64,000 bases of DNA, from positions 82,878 through 146,877 of the forward strand of contig JACPVI010000024.1 in NCBI GenBank assembly GCA_016191815.1. The letters run 5' to 3'. The number at the start of each line of letters is the position of its first letter. The stretch's first letter is position 1. This document shows positions 41,549 through 49,127 of the stretch, piece by piece. This stretch comes from Myxococcales bacterium. Lineage in GTDB: Bacteria; Myxococcota; Myxococcia; Myxococcales; Myxococcaceae. The notes beneath the pieces are model-generated. The model searched no databases and was not told where the DNA came from. It saw only the letters and a list, made by a program, of their open reading frames with translations. The translations under genes and the position numbers were made by a program.

Positions 41549-43675
41549 CTACGGGCTCGCCCGGACCTCGAGGATCCGGTCTGCCTCGAGCAGGCTGTCC
41601 ACCACGGTCTGTCCCTTCACCACCTCCCCGAAGGCGGTGTAGCGGCCGTCGAGGTGCGGCTGGGGCGAGGCGGTGACGAAGAACTGGCTCCCGCCGGTGT
41701 CTTTGCCCGACAGCGCCATCCCCACCACGCCGCGCGCGTAGGGCTTGTGGTTCACCTCGCAGCGGATGGTGTAGCCCGGCCCGCCTTCGCCGTCGCCCCG
41801 GGGATCTCCTCCCTGCGCCACGAAGTTCGGCACCACCCGGTGGAAGGTGAGGTTCTTGAAGAAGCCCTTCTTCCCCAGGGTGTAGGCGTTCAGCGCGGTG
41901 AGCGGCGCCTCTCCGGTGTACAGCTTCACGGTGAACTCGCCCTTCTCCGTCTTGAAGTGCAGGCTGGCGTCCCGCGGGAGGTACGGCGGCTTGACCTTGT
42001 CCACCGGGCGCTCCACTCGCTCGGGCAGCACCGCCTGCCCGGTCAGCTTGGTGAGCGCGGCCGCCGCCGCGTTCCGGACCGTGGCGTGCGTCGACTGCAG
42101 CCACTCGCGGAGGTCCGGCTCGGCGTCCTTCGCGTCCAGGTCCGCCAGCGCCTCGGCCACCGGCGGAGCCACCTCCGCGTTGGTGAGCACCTTGTGCGAA
42201 AGCTCTCGCACCAGCGAGACCGCCTCCTTGTCCTTGAGCTTGCCCGCAGCGCTCGCCGCCGAGGCGGCAATCACCAGGTCGGGGTTGGAGATCTGCGAGC
42301 GCACCCGCTCCAAAGACAGCGGCGAGGGCGAGGCGGCCAGCACCGCCAGGGCCGCCACCTTCACCGAGGGGTCGTTGTGGTAGACGAAGCTCGCCACCGC
42401 GTCCGCCCGCTTGGAGGGCTCCTTGGCGGGAGTGGTTTCCAGCTCCCTCAAGCCGATCACCAGGCGCTGCCTCTCCGGCACCAACCCGCCGCCGCAGCTG
42501 AGGACGTCGGTCAGCACGCCGGCCAGCCGGTCCAGCGCCGCGGCCAGACGGCAGTCGATCTTGGCCAGGTCTTGCCTGATGGCCGGCTCGGTCACGCTCC
42601 GCACCGAGGCGATCACCGAGTTGCGCAGCGTGGTGAGCAGCGTCTTCGCCGACAAAGGCAGCTCCGATTGCGCCAGGGCGAGCAGCGGCTGCCCACCGCC
42701 CGCCGAGTCTCCCCGGGCGAGCCTGTCCACTCTGAAGGACAGACCCGCCAGGGCGCCGAGCGGAGGGCAGGCCGAGCTCTTGCACTTCTTGGCCAGCTTG
42801 GCCAGCGCACGGGTCGCCTCCACCGCCACCCGGTAGTCGGAGTCGTCGAGCAGCTTTCCCAGCGTCACCGCGTCCACCTCGGTCCCGACCTCGCCCAGGC
42901 CCTTGGCGCACAGGGCGCGGATCTCCGGGGCGTCGTCCTGGGCGCACAACAGCAGCCACTGGCGGGCCGCGACCTGCTTCGAGTGCGCGAGGGCATAGGC
43001 CGCCCCGAACCTGCTCGCCACCGAGGCCTCCTTCTTGATGAGGGGAGCCATCGCGTTCAGCTGCTTCGCGTTGAGCTGCGCGTCCCGCCGCGCCGCCACG
43101 CCGAGCGAGAGGGCGGCCCGCGCCTGCACCTCGTCCGCCTCACCCACCAAGCGCTCCGAAAGCCTCTCCACCGCGGCGGGGGTGGCGATCCGCCCCAGCG
43201 CCTCGAGCAAGGCCAGCTTCACCGCAAGCTCCGTCTCGGCGCCTTCGGCCTTGCTCACCTCCTCGGCCAGCGTGGCCTTGAGCCCTTCCGGCAGCGGCGC
43301 CCAGGAGAGGGCCAGCGTGCCAGCGGCGAACGCCGCCTCATACCTCGGCAGCGGGGCCGGATCCGACATGCCCCTCACGATGGCGTCGGAGGTGGAAGGA
43401 TCCTGGAGCCTCGCCAGCGCGAGCAGCGCCCGCCCGCGCACCAGCGGGTCGTTCGCGGTCACCGCCCACTGCGTCAACTTCCCATCGCCGAGCGAGCGCC
43501 GGTCCTCCAGTTCCTGGATTTCGGCGATCTCCTTCGGAAGGCCGCTTTGAGGCTGCGCCTGGGCCTGGGGCCTGGGTGGCTTCTTCTGGGTCGTCTGACA
43601 TCCGGCGAGCGCCGCACAGCCTGCCAGGGCTGCGCCCGCCAGGAAACCGGGTACGCGGAGGCGGAGGTTCGTCAT
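41549..43675 (-). CDS. HEAT-repeat lipoprotein fused to a cyclophilin-type peptidyl-prolyl isomerase
   Basis: 708 residues from ATG 43675. The lipoprotein signal is LAGAALAGCAALAGC (two candidate Cys residues; the second fits best). Residues about 60-540 are HEAT/PBS-lyase-type helical repeats (RGRALLALARLQDPSTSDAIVRGM, LLDDSDYRVAVEATRALAKLAKK). The C-terminal ~165 residues are a cyclophilin: FKTEKGEFTVKLYTGEAPLTALNAY, FKNLTFHRVVPNFVAQGGDP, and GGSQFFVTASPQPHLDGRYTAFGEVV carrying the catalytic-site FHR and QFF residues. It probably folds or holds proteins at the inner face of the outer membrane. HEAT-plus-PPIase fusions are unusual. Confidence 0.87.
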   Translation of the reverse strand: MTNLRLRVPGFLAGAALAGCAALAGCQTTQKKPPRPQAQAQPQSGLPKEIAEIQELEDRRSLGDGKLTQWAVTANDPLVRGRALLALARLQDPSTSDAIVRGMSDPAPLPRYEAAFAAGTLALSWAPLPEGLKATLAEEVSKAEGAETELAVKLALLEALGRIATPAAVERLSERLVGEADEVQARAALSLGVAARRDAQLNAKQLNAMAPLIKKEASVASRFGAAYALAHSKQVAARQWLLLCAQDDAPEIRALCAKGLGEVGTEVDAVTLGKLLDDSDYRVAVEATRALAKLAKKCKSSACPPLGALAGLSFRVDRLARGDSAGGGQPLLALAQSELPLSAKTLLTTLRNSVIASVRSVTEPAIRQDLAKIDCRLAAALDRLAGVLTDVLSCGGGLVPERQRLVIGLRELETTPAKEPSKRADAVASFVYHNDPSVKVAALAVLAASPSPLSLERVRSQISNPDLVIAASAASAAGKLKDKEAVSLVRELSHKVLTNAEVAPPVAEALADLDAKDAEPDLREWLQSTHATVRNAAAAALTKLTGQAVLPERVERPVDKVKPPYLPRDASLHFKTEKGEFTVKLYTGEAPLTALNAYTLGKKGFFKNLTFHRVVPNFVAQGGDPRGDGEGGPGYTIRCEVNHKPYARGVVGMALSGKDTGGSQFFVTASPQPHLDGRYTAFGEVVKGQTVVDSLLEADRILEVRASP

Positions 43676-43712
43676 GGCGTGGGCCTTTAGGATAAAAACC
43701 TCGCGGAGAGCA

Positions 43713-44564
43713 ATGGCCCAGAAATGTCCCGGCTGTCGCGCCCCAGTGCCCGACGGCACCTCCATCTGCCCGCGTTGCGACTACATCATCGACGACTCGT
43801 TCCTCTCGTCGGAGCCGCCGAGCGTCGACGCGGACGGCGATGATCCGACCCCCGCGCGCGGGACCGCCGCTCCCAAGCGGGCCTCGAAGCCCGCCGAGGC
43901 GCCCACCCGGATCAAGAGCATGCACGAGCTGGAGGAGGACCGGGTCCGCCGAGCCCCCACCCGGCGGAGAGGCCGCCCCGAGCCCGAACCGGAGGAGGCG
44001 GAGCCCGAGCCTCAGGGGGAGCCCGAGCCTGCCGAGGACTGGCGGCAACCCGCCGGCTCCGATCCGCCCGACAGCACCTACACCGGAGACGAAGAGGCCT
44101 CCGGGCCCGAGCGGCAGCTTGGGGACATCAAGCGATTCGTGTCGTTCCTGCCGACCTGGGACAAGCTCGCGATCGCCGGAGCGGCGCTGAACATCCTCGC
44201 CTCGGTGTTCCCCTGGAAGGAGACCGCCGAGGAAGGCTCGGTGCTTGGCATCACCAGCCTCGGGTTCCCGGTGGCGCTCCTGTCGATCGGAGTGATCGCC
44301 GCGGTGGTGATCCGGGTGAAGGGCTCGATGCCCAAGCTCAACCCCGCGGTGCCCTGGCTGTTCCAGCTCTCGGCGATGGGCGCGTGCATCCTCTGGTGCC
44401 TGGTGTTCATCAAGCTCGCGTGGATCGCCAAGATGACCCGCTCGCCGGTGGGGAACTTCGAGGTGGCGGTCTCGAGGCCGGCGTTCGGAGTGGCGCTGGC
44501 GATCGTCGCCAGCCTGCTCGGTCTGGGCGGGACGGTGATGGGGCTTCGCCAGCGCGAGCAGTGA
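43713..44564 (+). CDS. Zinc-ribbon membrane protein
   Basis: 283 residues from ATG 43713, preceded by GGAGAG; an earlier in-frame ATG at 43674 is possible. An N-terminal zinc ribbon (CPGC..PDGTSICPRCDYIID) binds one metal. An acidic, Pro-rich linker fills about 25-155. The last ~130 residues hold three to four transmembrane helices (LAIAGAALNILASVFPW, VALLSIGVIAAVVIRV, WLFQLSAMGACILWCLVF, GVALAIVASLLGLGGTVMG). It may be a membrane sensor or assembly factor. It is the first gene before moxR and divergent from the HEAT-cyclophilin gene across only 37 bp. Confidence 0.75.
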   Translation: MAQKCPGCRAPVPDGTSICPRCDYIIDDSFLSSEPPSVDADGDDPTPARGTAAPKRASKPAEAPTRIKSMHELEEDRVRRAPTRRRGRPEPEPEEAEPEPQGEPEPAEDWRQPAGSDPPDSTYTGDEEASGPERQLGDIKRFVSFLPTWDKLAIAGAALNILASVFPWKETAEEGSVLGITSLGFPVALLSIGVIAAVVIRVKGSMPKLNPAVPWLFQLSAMGACILWCLVFIKLAWIAKMTRSPVGNFEVAVSRPAFGVALAIVASLLGLGGTVMGLRQREQ

Positions 44565-44595
44565 GCCCCTCTTCCGCGGTAACCTCGCGCGCCCG

Positions 44596-45531
44596 ATGCA
44601 AGGCCACTCTCCCATCGATCGTCTCGCCGTCGCCCTCAAGACCACGGTGCTCGGACAGGACGCGGTGCTCGCGGATCTCTTGACCGCCTTCCTCGCCCGG
44701 GGGCATGCGCTCCTCGAGGGAGTCCCCGGGGTCGCGAAGACGCTCACCGCCCGCTGCCTCGCCGCCGCCCTCGGGCTGGAGTTCTCCCGCATCCAGTTCA
44801 CCCCCGACCTGATGCCGAGCGACATCCTGGGCACCAACGTGTTCCGCCCGGCGGAGGGAACCTTCCGGCTGGTGAAGGGGCCGATCTTCACCGAGCTCTT
44901 GGTGGCGGACGAGATCAACCGGACTCCGCCGAAGACCCAGGCCGCGCTTTTGGAGGCGATGGAGGAGCGGCAGGTCACCTTGGATGGGCAGCCCCACCGC
45001 CTTCCGCCCCATTTCTTCGTGGTGGCCACCCAGAATCCGCTCGAGCTGGAGGGCACCTACCCGCTCCCCGAGGCCCAGCTTGACCGCTTCATGATGCGCA
45101 TCCGGGTCGGCTACCCGGCGATGGAGGCGGAGCGCGCGATGGTGGGAGCCTTCCACGAGCGGTCGGGTGCGGCGCCGAAGGTGGACCGAGTGCTCTCGGC
45201 CGAGGAGATGGCGGCGCTGCAGACGCGCGCCGCCTCTGTCCGCTGTGACGGCTCGATCATGGACTACGTGGTCAAGGTCATCCGGGAGACGCGGGACAAT
45301 CCGCGGGTGCGGCTGGGCGCCTCGCCGCGTTCGGCGCAGGCGCTCTTGGCCGCCGCGAAGGCCCGGGCTGCGCTCTCCGGCGCGGAGTTTTTAACCCCTG
45401 ACGAGGTGAAGGCGGTCGCCCCGAGCGTCCTCAACCACCGCCTGCTGCTCAAGGCCGAGGCGGAGGTCGAAGGCGTCACCACCGACGAAGTCATTCGCCA
45501 GACCTTGGACCGGGTGCCGGTGCCACGCTGA
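44596..45531 (+). CDS. MoxR-family AAA+ ATPase
   Basis: 311 residues. Walker A GVPGVAKTLT, sensor and pore region RIQFTPDLMPSDILG, Walker B LLVADEINRTPPKTQAALLEAMEERQVTL, sensor 1 FVVATQNPLELEGTYPLPEAQLDRF, then the lid domain with PRSAQALLAAAKARA. MoxR ATPases act as chaperones with a DUF58/vWA partner, which is encoded immediately downstream (1-base overlap, TGATG). Confidence 0.94.
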   Translation: MQGHSPIDRLAVALKTTVLGQDAVLADLLTAFLARGHALLEGVPGVAKTLTARCLAAALGLEFSRIQFTPDLMPSDILGTNVFRPAEGTFRLVKGPIFTELLVADEINRTPPKTQAALLEAMEERQVTLDGQPHRLPPHFFVVATQNPLELEGTYPLPEAQLDRFMMRIRVGYPAMEAERAMVGAFHERSGAAPKVDRVLSAEEMAALQTRAASVRCDGSIMDYVVKVIRETRDNPRVRLGASPRSAQALLAAAKARAALSGAEFLTPDEVKAVAPSVLNHRLLLKAEAEVEGVTTDEVIRQTLDRVPVPR

Positions 45532-46847
45532 TGCGGCCGGTGCCCACCCCGCTCGCGGTGGCGCTCTTTGCGGGAGGGATGCTGCCCGCCGTGCTCGCCA
45601 TCCTTTTCCCGGAGGCGGTTTTCTTTGCGGCGGCGGTGGACTTGGCGGTGCTGGCGCTGTGCGCGGTGGACTTCGCCCTGGCGCCCACGGCGAGCCAGCT
45701 CCGGGTGACGCGCAAGGTGGAGCCGGTGCTCTCGTCCGGCGCGCCGAACGCGGTGGTTCTGGTGCTCGAGTCCCTGGCCGGCGTCGCGGCCCGCGGGGAG
45801 GTGCGCGACAGCGTTCCTCCCGGACCCTCGGCGGAAGGGCACCGGCAGCGGTTCAGGCTCGAGGCGCCCTCCTACCAGGCCAAGGTGCGGTACCGGCTGG
45901 TGCCCCCCTCGCGCGGAGATCTCGCCCTGGGGGACATCTACCTCCGGCTGCTCGGCCCGCTCGGGCTGTGCGCTCGCCAGGAGCGGGTGCCGGCGGCAGC
46001 GCACCTCAAGGTCTATCCCGACCTCACCGCGCTCACCCGGGAGGCGCTCGAGCTGGCGCGGGCGGCGCAGGGCGCCTCGGACCGGTCCATTCGCCGGCCG
46101 GCGGAGGGCCGCGAGTTCGAGTCGCTCCGCGAGTACCGCGAGGGCGATGACAGCCGCACCATCGACTGGAAGGCCTCGGCCCGGAAGGCCAAGTTGATGG
46201 TCCGGGTCCACCAGCCGGAACGGCACCAGCCGGTGATGCTGATGCTGGACTGCGGCCGCCACATGGCGGGAAGAGTGGCGGGGCGCCGCAAGCTCGACCA
46301 TGCGGTCGACGCGGCCCTCAGGCTGGCCAAGGTGAGCCTCGACCGGGGCGATCTGGTGGGAGTGGTGGCCTTCTCCACCGAGGTGCTGGCGATGCTGCCG
46401 CCGAGGAAGGGCCGGGAGCACCTGCGCTCGCTCACCGAGGCGCTCTACCGCCTGGAGGCCGCGCTCGAGGAGAGCGACTACGGCGGGGCGATGGACCTCG
46501 CCTTCGGCCGCCACCACAAGCGCAGCCTGGTGGCCATCTTCACCGACCTGATGGATCCAGAGACGTCTTCCCAGCTCGTCAACCGGGCGCGGAGGCTGAG
46601 GCCCCGGCACCTTCCGCTGGTGGTGTCGCTGCTCGACGAGGATCTCGAAAGCTGCGCCACCGCCGAGCCCACCGATGTCCACCAGGCCTATAGGCGGCAG
46701 GCAGCGGCGCGCCTCGAGGAGGAGTACCGCCTCACCGCCGCTCAGCTGCGGAACTCCGGCGCGCTGGTGGTGCGCGCTCCCCCGAGCGCCTTCTCGGCCG
46801 CGGCGGTCAACGAGTACCTCCGGGTGAAGGCGCACGGGCTCCTGTAG
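45531..46847 (+). CDS. DUF58 domain protein (vWA-like MoxR partner)
   Basis: 438 residues. Two N-terminal hydrophobic helices (LAVALFAGGMLPAVLAILF, AVFFAAAVDLAVLALCAV-like) precede a beta-rich region and the DUF58 signature EFESLREYREGDDSRTIDWKASARKAKLMVRVHQPERHQPVMLMLDCGRHM. This is followed by a vWA-like segment with RGDLVGVVAFSTEVLAML and LVAIFTDLMDPETSSQLV. The start overlaps the moxR stop. MoxR-DUF58 pairs help mature membrane or metal-binding complexes; the client here is unknown. Confidence 0.92.
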   Translation: MRPVPTPLAVALFAGGMLPAVLAILFPEAVFFAAAVDLAVLALCAVDFALAPTASQLRVTRKVEPVLSSGAPNAVVLVLESLAGVAARGEVRDSVPPGPSAEGHRQRFRLEAPSYQAKVRYRLVPPSRGDLALGDIYLRLLGPLGLCARQERVPAAAHLKVYPDLTALTREALELARAAQGASDRSIRRPAEGREFESLREYREGDDSRTIDWKASARKAKLMVRVHQPERHQPVMLMLDCGRHMAGRVAGRRKLDHAVDAALRLAKVSLDRGDLVGVVAFSTEVLAMLPPRKGREHLRSLTEALYRLEAALEESDYGGAMDLAFGRHHKRSLVAIFTDLMDPETSSQLVNRARRLRPRHLPLVVSLLDEDLESCATAEPTDVHQAYRRQAAARLEEEYRLTAAQLRNSGALVVRAPPSAFSAAAVNEYLRVKAHGLL

Positions 46848-46855
46848 CGGAAGTG

Positions 46856-46890
46856 CCCTCTCCCGCTCGGAGAGGGAAAGGGTGAGGGGC
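46856..46890 (+). repeat. REP-like intergenic hairpin, copy 1
   Basis: CCCTCTCC (46856-46863) and GGAGAGGG (46869-46876) form an 8-bp stem with a 5-base loop, followed by AAAGGGTGAGGGG. The same hairpin plus tail recurs at 61769-61806. No T-run follows, so it is not a classical terminator, although it sits at the end of a convergent gene pair. Confidence 0.7.
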
Positions 46891-46928
46891 TCACCGAGTA
46901 TGGTTGCCTGCCGGTGATTCCTTTCTCA

Positions 46929-47129
46929 TCACTGGCGGCGCCGCGGGAGATCGGCGCGCGGGCGCAGCGTGGAACGGGCCCGCCGCAATTCGTCGGCCAG
47001 CTCTTGCATCGCCTCCAGCATCGCGAACTTTTCCTCGGGCGAGGCGTGCGCATCCGCCACGCAACGGCTTTCCTTTGAGGCGAAAATCGCCGCGCGAAGC
47101 TCCTCGATCGTTCCGGCGCGGTCGCTCAT
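46929..47129 (-). CDS. Small partner protein of a nucleotidyltransferase-type module
   Basis: 66 residues (MSDRAGTIEELRAAIFASKE..), helical and rich in Glu/Arg, with an N-terminal ELRAAIFASKESRCVADA-type segment. Its ATG overlaps the upstream NTase-like frame by 4 bases (ATGA), so the two are one unit. Small helical proteins of this size accompany nucleotidyltransferase-fold genes in many genomes. No activity can be assigned. Confidence 0.55.
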   Translation of the reverse strand: MSDRAGTIEELRAAIFASKESRCVADAHASPEEKFAMLEAMQELADELRRARSTLRPRADLPRRRQ

Positions 47130-47410
47130 CCCTGCACCTCTCCGAGCACTTGCCGCCAGCGCGGCAGCAAACCGTGCCTGGAAAGAATCGCCTCCAGCCC
47201 GGGGATGTCGACTTCCCTCTGCGCCGTCCGCAGCAGATGGGCGATGTGGACTCGGTCCTTCGAGCGGAATGACGCGAGCTTCAGCGCGATCACGTACTCG
47301 GGCGAGAACACCCGCACCGGTATGCCCCAGGCCGTAATGGTTTCGGCTCTAGTCATTGCCTCCTCTTCGAGCGCCGTCCCCGGAACGATGAAGATGTTGC
47401 GGGCCAGGTC
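47126..47410 (-). pseudogene. Nucleotidyltransferase-fold (AbiEii/MNT-like) gene, 5' truncated
   Basis: The frame from 47410 reads DLARNIFIVPGTALEEEAMT..AETITAWGIPVRVFSPEYVIALKLASFRSKDRVHIAHLL. This is the second half of an AbiEii/DUF6036-type nucleotidyltransferase, including the typical SPEYVIALKL..R.KD..HI..LL block. The N-terminal half with the GS/DxD active site is absent, replaced by the unrelated MopE-like gene. An internal ATG at 47356 has a strong GAGGAGG, so a 76-residue C-terminal product may still be made and coupled to the small downstream partner. Confidence 0.55.
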
Positions 47411-48815
47411 ACCTGGGCCGGCAAGCGAGGGCCTCTCCGGCGACCGCTCGCGCCCGGCGCTCCGGCTCGAGGCGGAGGTGGACGTCCACCACCGCCCCCA
47501 GCCGCACCCGGCCGCCCGGTTCCAGGAAGGTGAACGAGGCCCGCTCCCGCTCGCAGTTGCCCCGCGCGTCGCAGCGGGGGCTCACTGAGTAGCGGACGGC
47601 GATGGAGATGAGCCCCGCCGCGGGCGCGGCCTTGAGCTCCTGGGGCTGCGAGACACCGTCGCGGTTGGCGTCGCTCCAGACGAGCAGCTTGGGGAAGTCG
47701 GGATCGATCGCGCTCACCACGCCGTCACGGTTGGCGTCCAACTCCGAGAGGGCCTCGAATCCATTCGCTGCGGTCCGGCCGCTCGACAGGCGAGTCGAGG
47801 AGCCGAACAGCTCGCTGCCGTCGTCGATCGCGCCGTTGCGATTGCGATCCAGCGCGAGCCACGGCGTCCCGCGCGCCGGCCAATCGGAGCGGCCGTCCAC
47901 GCCTGGCCGCAATCGGAAGCGGTGCTCCGCGGAAGAAAGCTCCACCGGAGATTCCGGCTCGAACACGAGCACCAGCGGGGTGGTGCATTCGTACTGCACG
48001 TTCGCCGAGCTGAGGCAGGTGAAGGTGTTGTTCACCATGGTGACGGCGCGGTCGCAGCGGGAGTCCACCCAGTTGTGGACCCAGTCGTCCCAGATGTTCG
48101 GGTACTGCGGGTTTCGGCGGTTGCACCACGCCCAGAACTTCGAGGGAGAGCAGCCATTGGTGTTGTCCGACGCGGCGCAGTTGTCCCCGTAGCCAGGATC
48201 GCCGTTGCAGTTTCCGCCTTCGTAGTCTTCGCACACGTACCTCACCGGCGGGCAATCGAAGTCGCTTCCATCTACCGCGTCGTCGCAGTCGTCGTCCCGC
48301 CCGTTGTGGCAAGCCTCCGCCGGAGGCTGGCAGCTCCCCCAGGCGCCCGAGGCGTTGCAGCGCTTGACGCCGGTGGAAGCGCAGGAGGTGACGCAGGACT
48401 GCGTGCTCCCCGGCTGGCACGCCCAGCAGTCGGAGTCCTGCCCGTCGGTCTTCCCGTCGCAGTCGTCGTCGAGCGAGTTGTTGCACTGCTCGGCAGGCGG
48501 GTGGCAACCTCCCCACGCCTGGCCCGCGCCGCAGCTGCGCTCTCCCACCGTCCCGCATGGGCTGATGCAGGACTCGGTTGCACCGGGCTGGCAGCCGCCC
48601 TCGGGGTCGCCGCCGTCGACCGCCGAAGTCGATTGCGCCGCGCAGCCGGCCGAGCCGGGTGCGCACCCCACCGCTCCCGCCGCGCCAGGCCCTAGCGAGC
48701 GGCAACGCAGGCCCCCGTCGCTCGGGACGCAGTCTCTCACCTCGTAGACCGATAGCCCGCAGCCAGAAACCGCCAGCGCCACCACGCCAAGGAGCAAGGA
48801 TTCAAGTCGAGTCAT
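47409..48815 (-). CDS. MopE-like Cys/Asp-rich lipoprotein with calcium-binding repeats
   Basis: 468 residues from ATG 48815. Lipoprotein signal LLLGVVALAVSGC. Two near-identical repeats (about 85-180) combine a SCxxxC-type segment with the putative metal-binding motif CNNSLDDDCDGKTDGQDSDC and CHNGRDDDCDDAVDGSDFDC (PF11617, MopE-like). The middle has many Cys residues (NCNGDPGYGDNCAASDNTNGC). The C-terminal half holds EF-hand/dockerin-like calcium loops (LDRNRNGAIDDGSELFG, LDANRDGVVSAIDPD, SDANRDGVSQPQEL). It is probably a cell-surface protein stabilised by disulfides and calcium. Its 3' end abuts and overlaps the truncated nucleotidyltransferase. Confidence 0.85.
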   Translation of the reverse strand: MTRLESLLLGVVALAVSGCGLSVYEVRDCVPSDGGLRCRSLGPGAAGAVGCAPGSAGCAAQSTSAVDGGDPEGGCQPGATESCISPCGTVGERSCGAGQAWGGCHPPAEQCNNSLDDDCDGKTDGQDSDCWACQPGSTQSCVTSCASTGVKRCNASGAWGSCQPPAEACHNGRDDDCDDAVDGSDFDCPPVRYVCEDYEGGNCNGDPGYGDNCAASDNTNGCSPSKFWAWCNRRNPQYPNIWDDWVHNWVDSRCDRAVTMVNNTFTCLSSANVQYECTTPLVLVFEPESPVELSSAEHRFRLRPGVDGRSDWPARGTPWLALDRNRNGAIDDGSELFGSSTRLSSGRTAANGFEALSELDANRDGVVSAIDPDFPKLLVWSDANRDGVSQPQELKAAPAAGLISIAVRYSVSPRCDARGNCERERASFTFLEPGGRVRLGAVVDVHLRLEPERRARAVAGEALACRPR

Positions 48816-49127
48816 GCGAGCCTCGCAGCCGCTCCCCTGCCGGTGCTCACTGCGAAGCCCGTGCCCCAGCCGCCTGCCTCTGCACTTGTAAGGTTCGCTT
48901 CCGTCCCGCAGCGCTCCAAGCGCGGCCGTGGAGCCCCGGGGAACCAATGGTCCACCTCGGCGCAGGATTCTCTCGCCGACCAAGAAATCCGATTTCGCCG
49001 CTGGCCCGGGTCCTCCGCGTTCGCGCCGGGGCCGGTTTTCCGGCCTCGCGGGAGGGGGCCTTTACACGCTCGATCCGATCTACAAAATGGATGACCTCGC
49101 ACGCGCCCCGGCGCGGAGGAGGTCGCC
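48816..49127. other. 312-bp divergent intergenic region
   Basis: No gene is supported here. It separates the divergent MopE-like lipoprotein gene (minus) and the SNF2 helicase gene (plus) and should contain the promoters of both. One rightward promoter candidate is listed separately. Short open frames exist in it but lack ribosome sites or recognisable sequence. Confidence 0.6.
49061..49088 (+). promoter_or_regulatory. Weak sigma-70-like promoter before SNF2 helicase gene
   Basis: TTTACA at 49061-49066 and CAAAAT at 49083-49088 are spaced by 16 bases; TACAAA at 49081 is an alternative -10. The region is distinctly less GC-rich than its surroundings. The TTG start of the helicase lies about 40 bases downstream. 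Confidence 0.35.
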
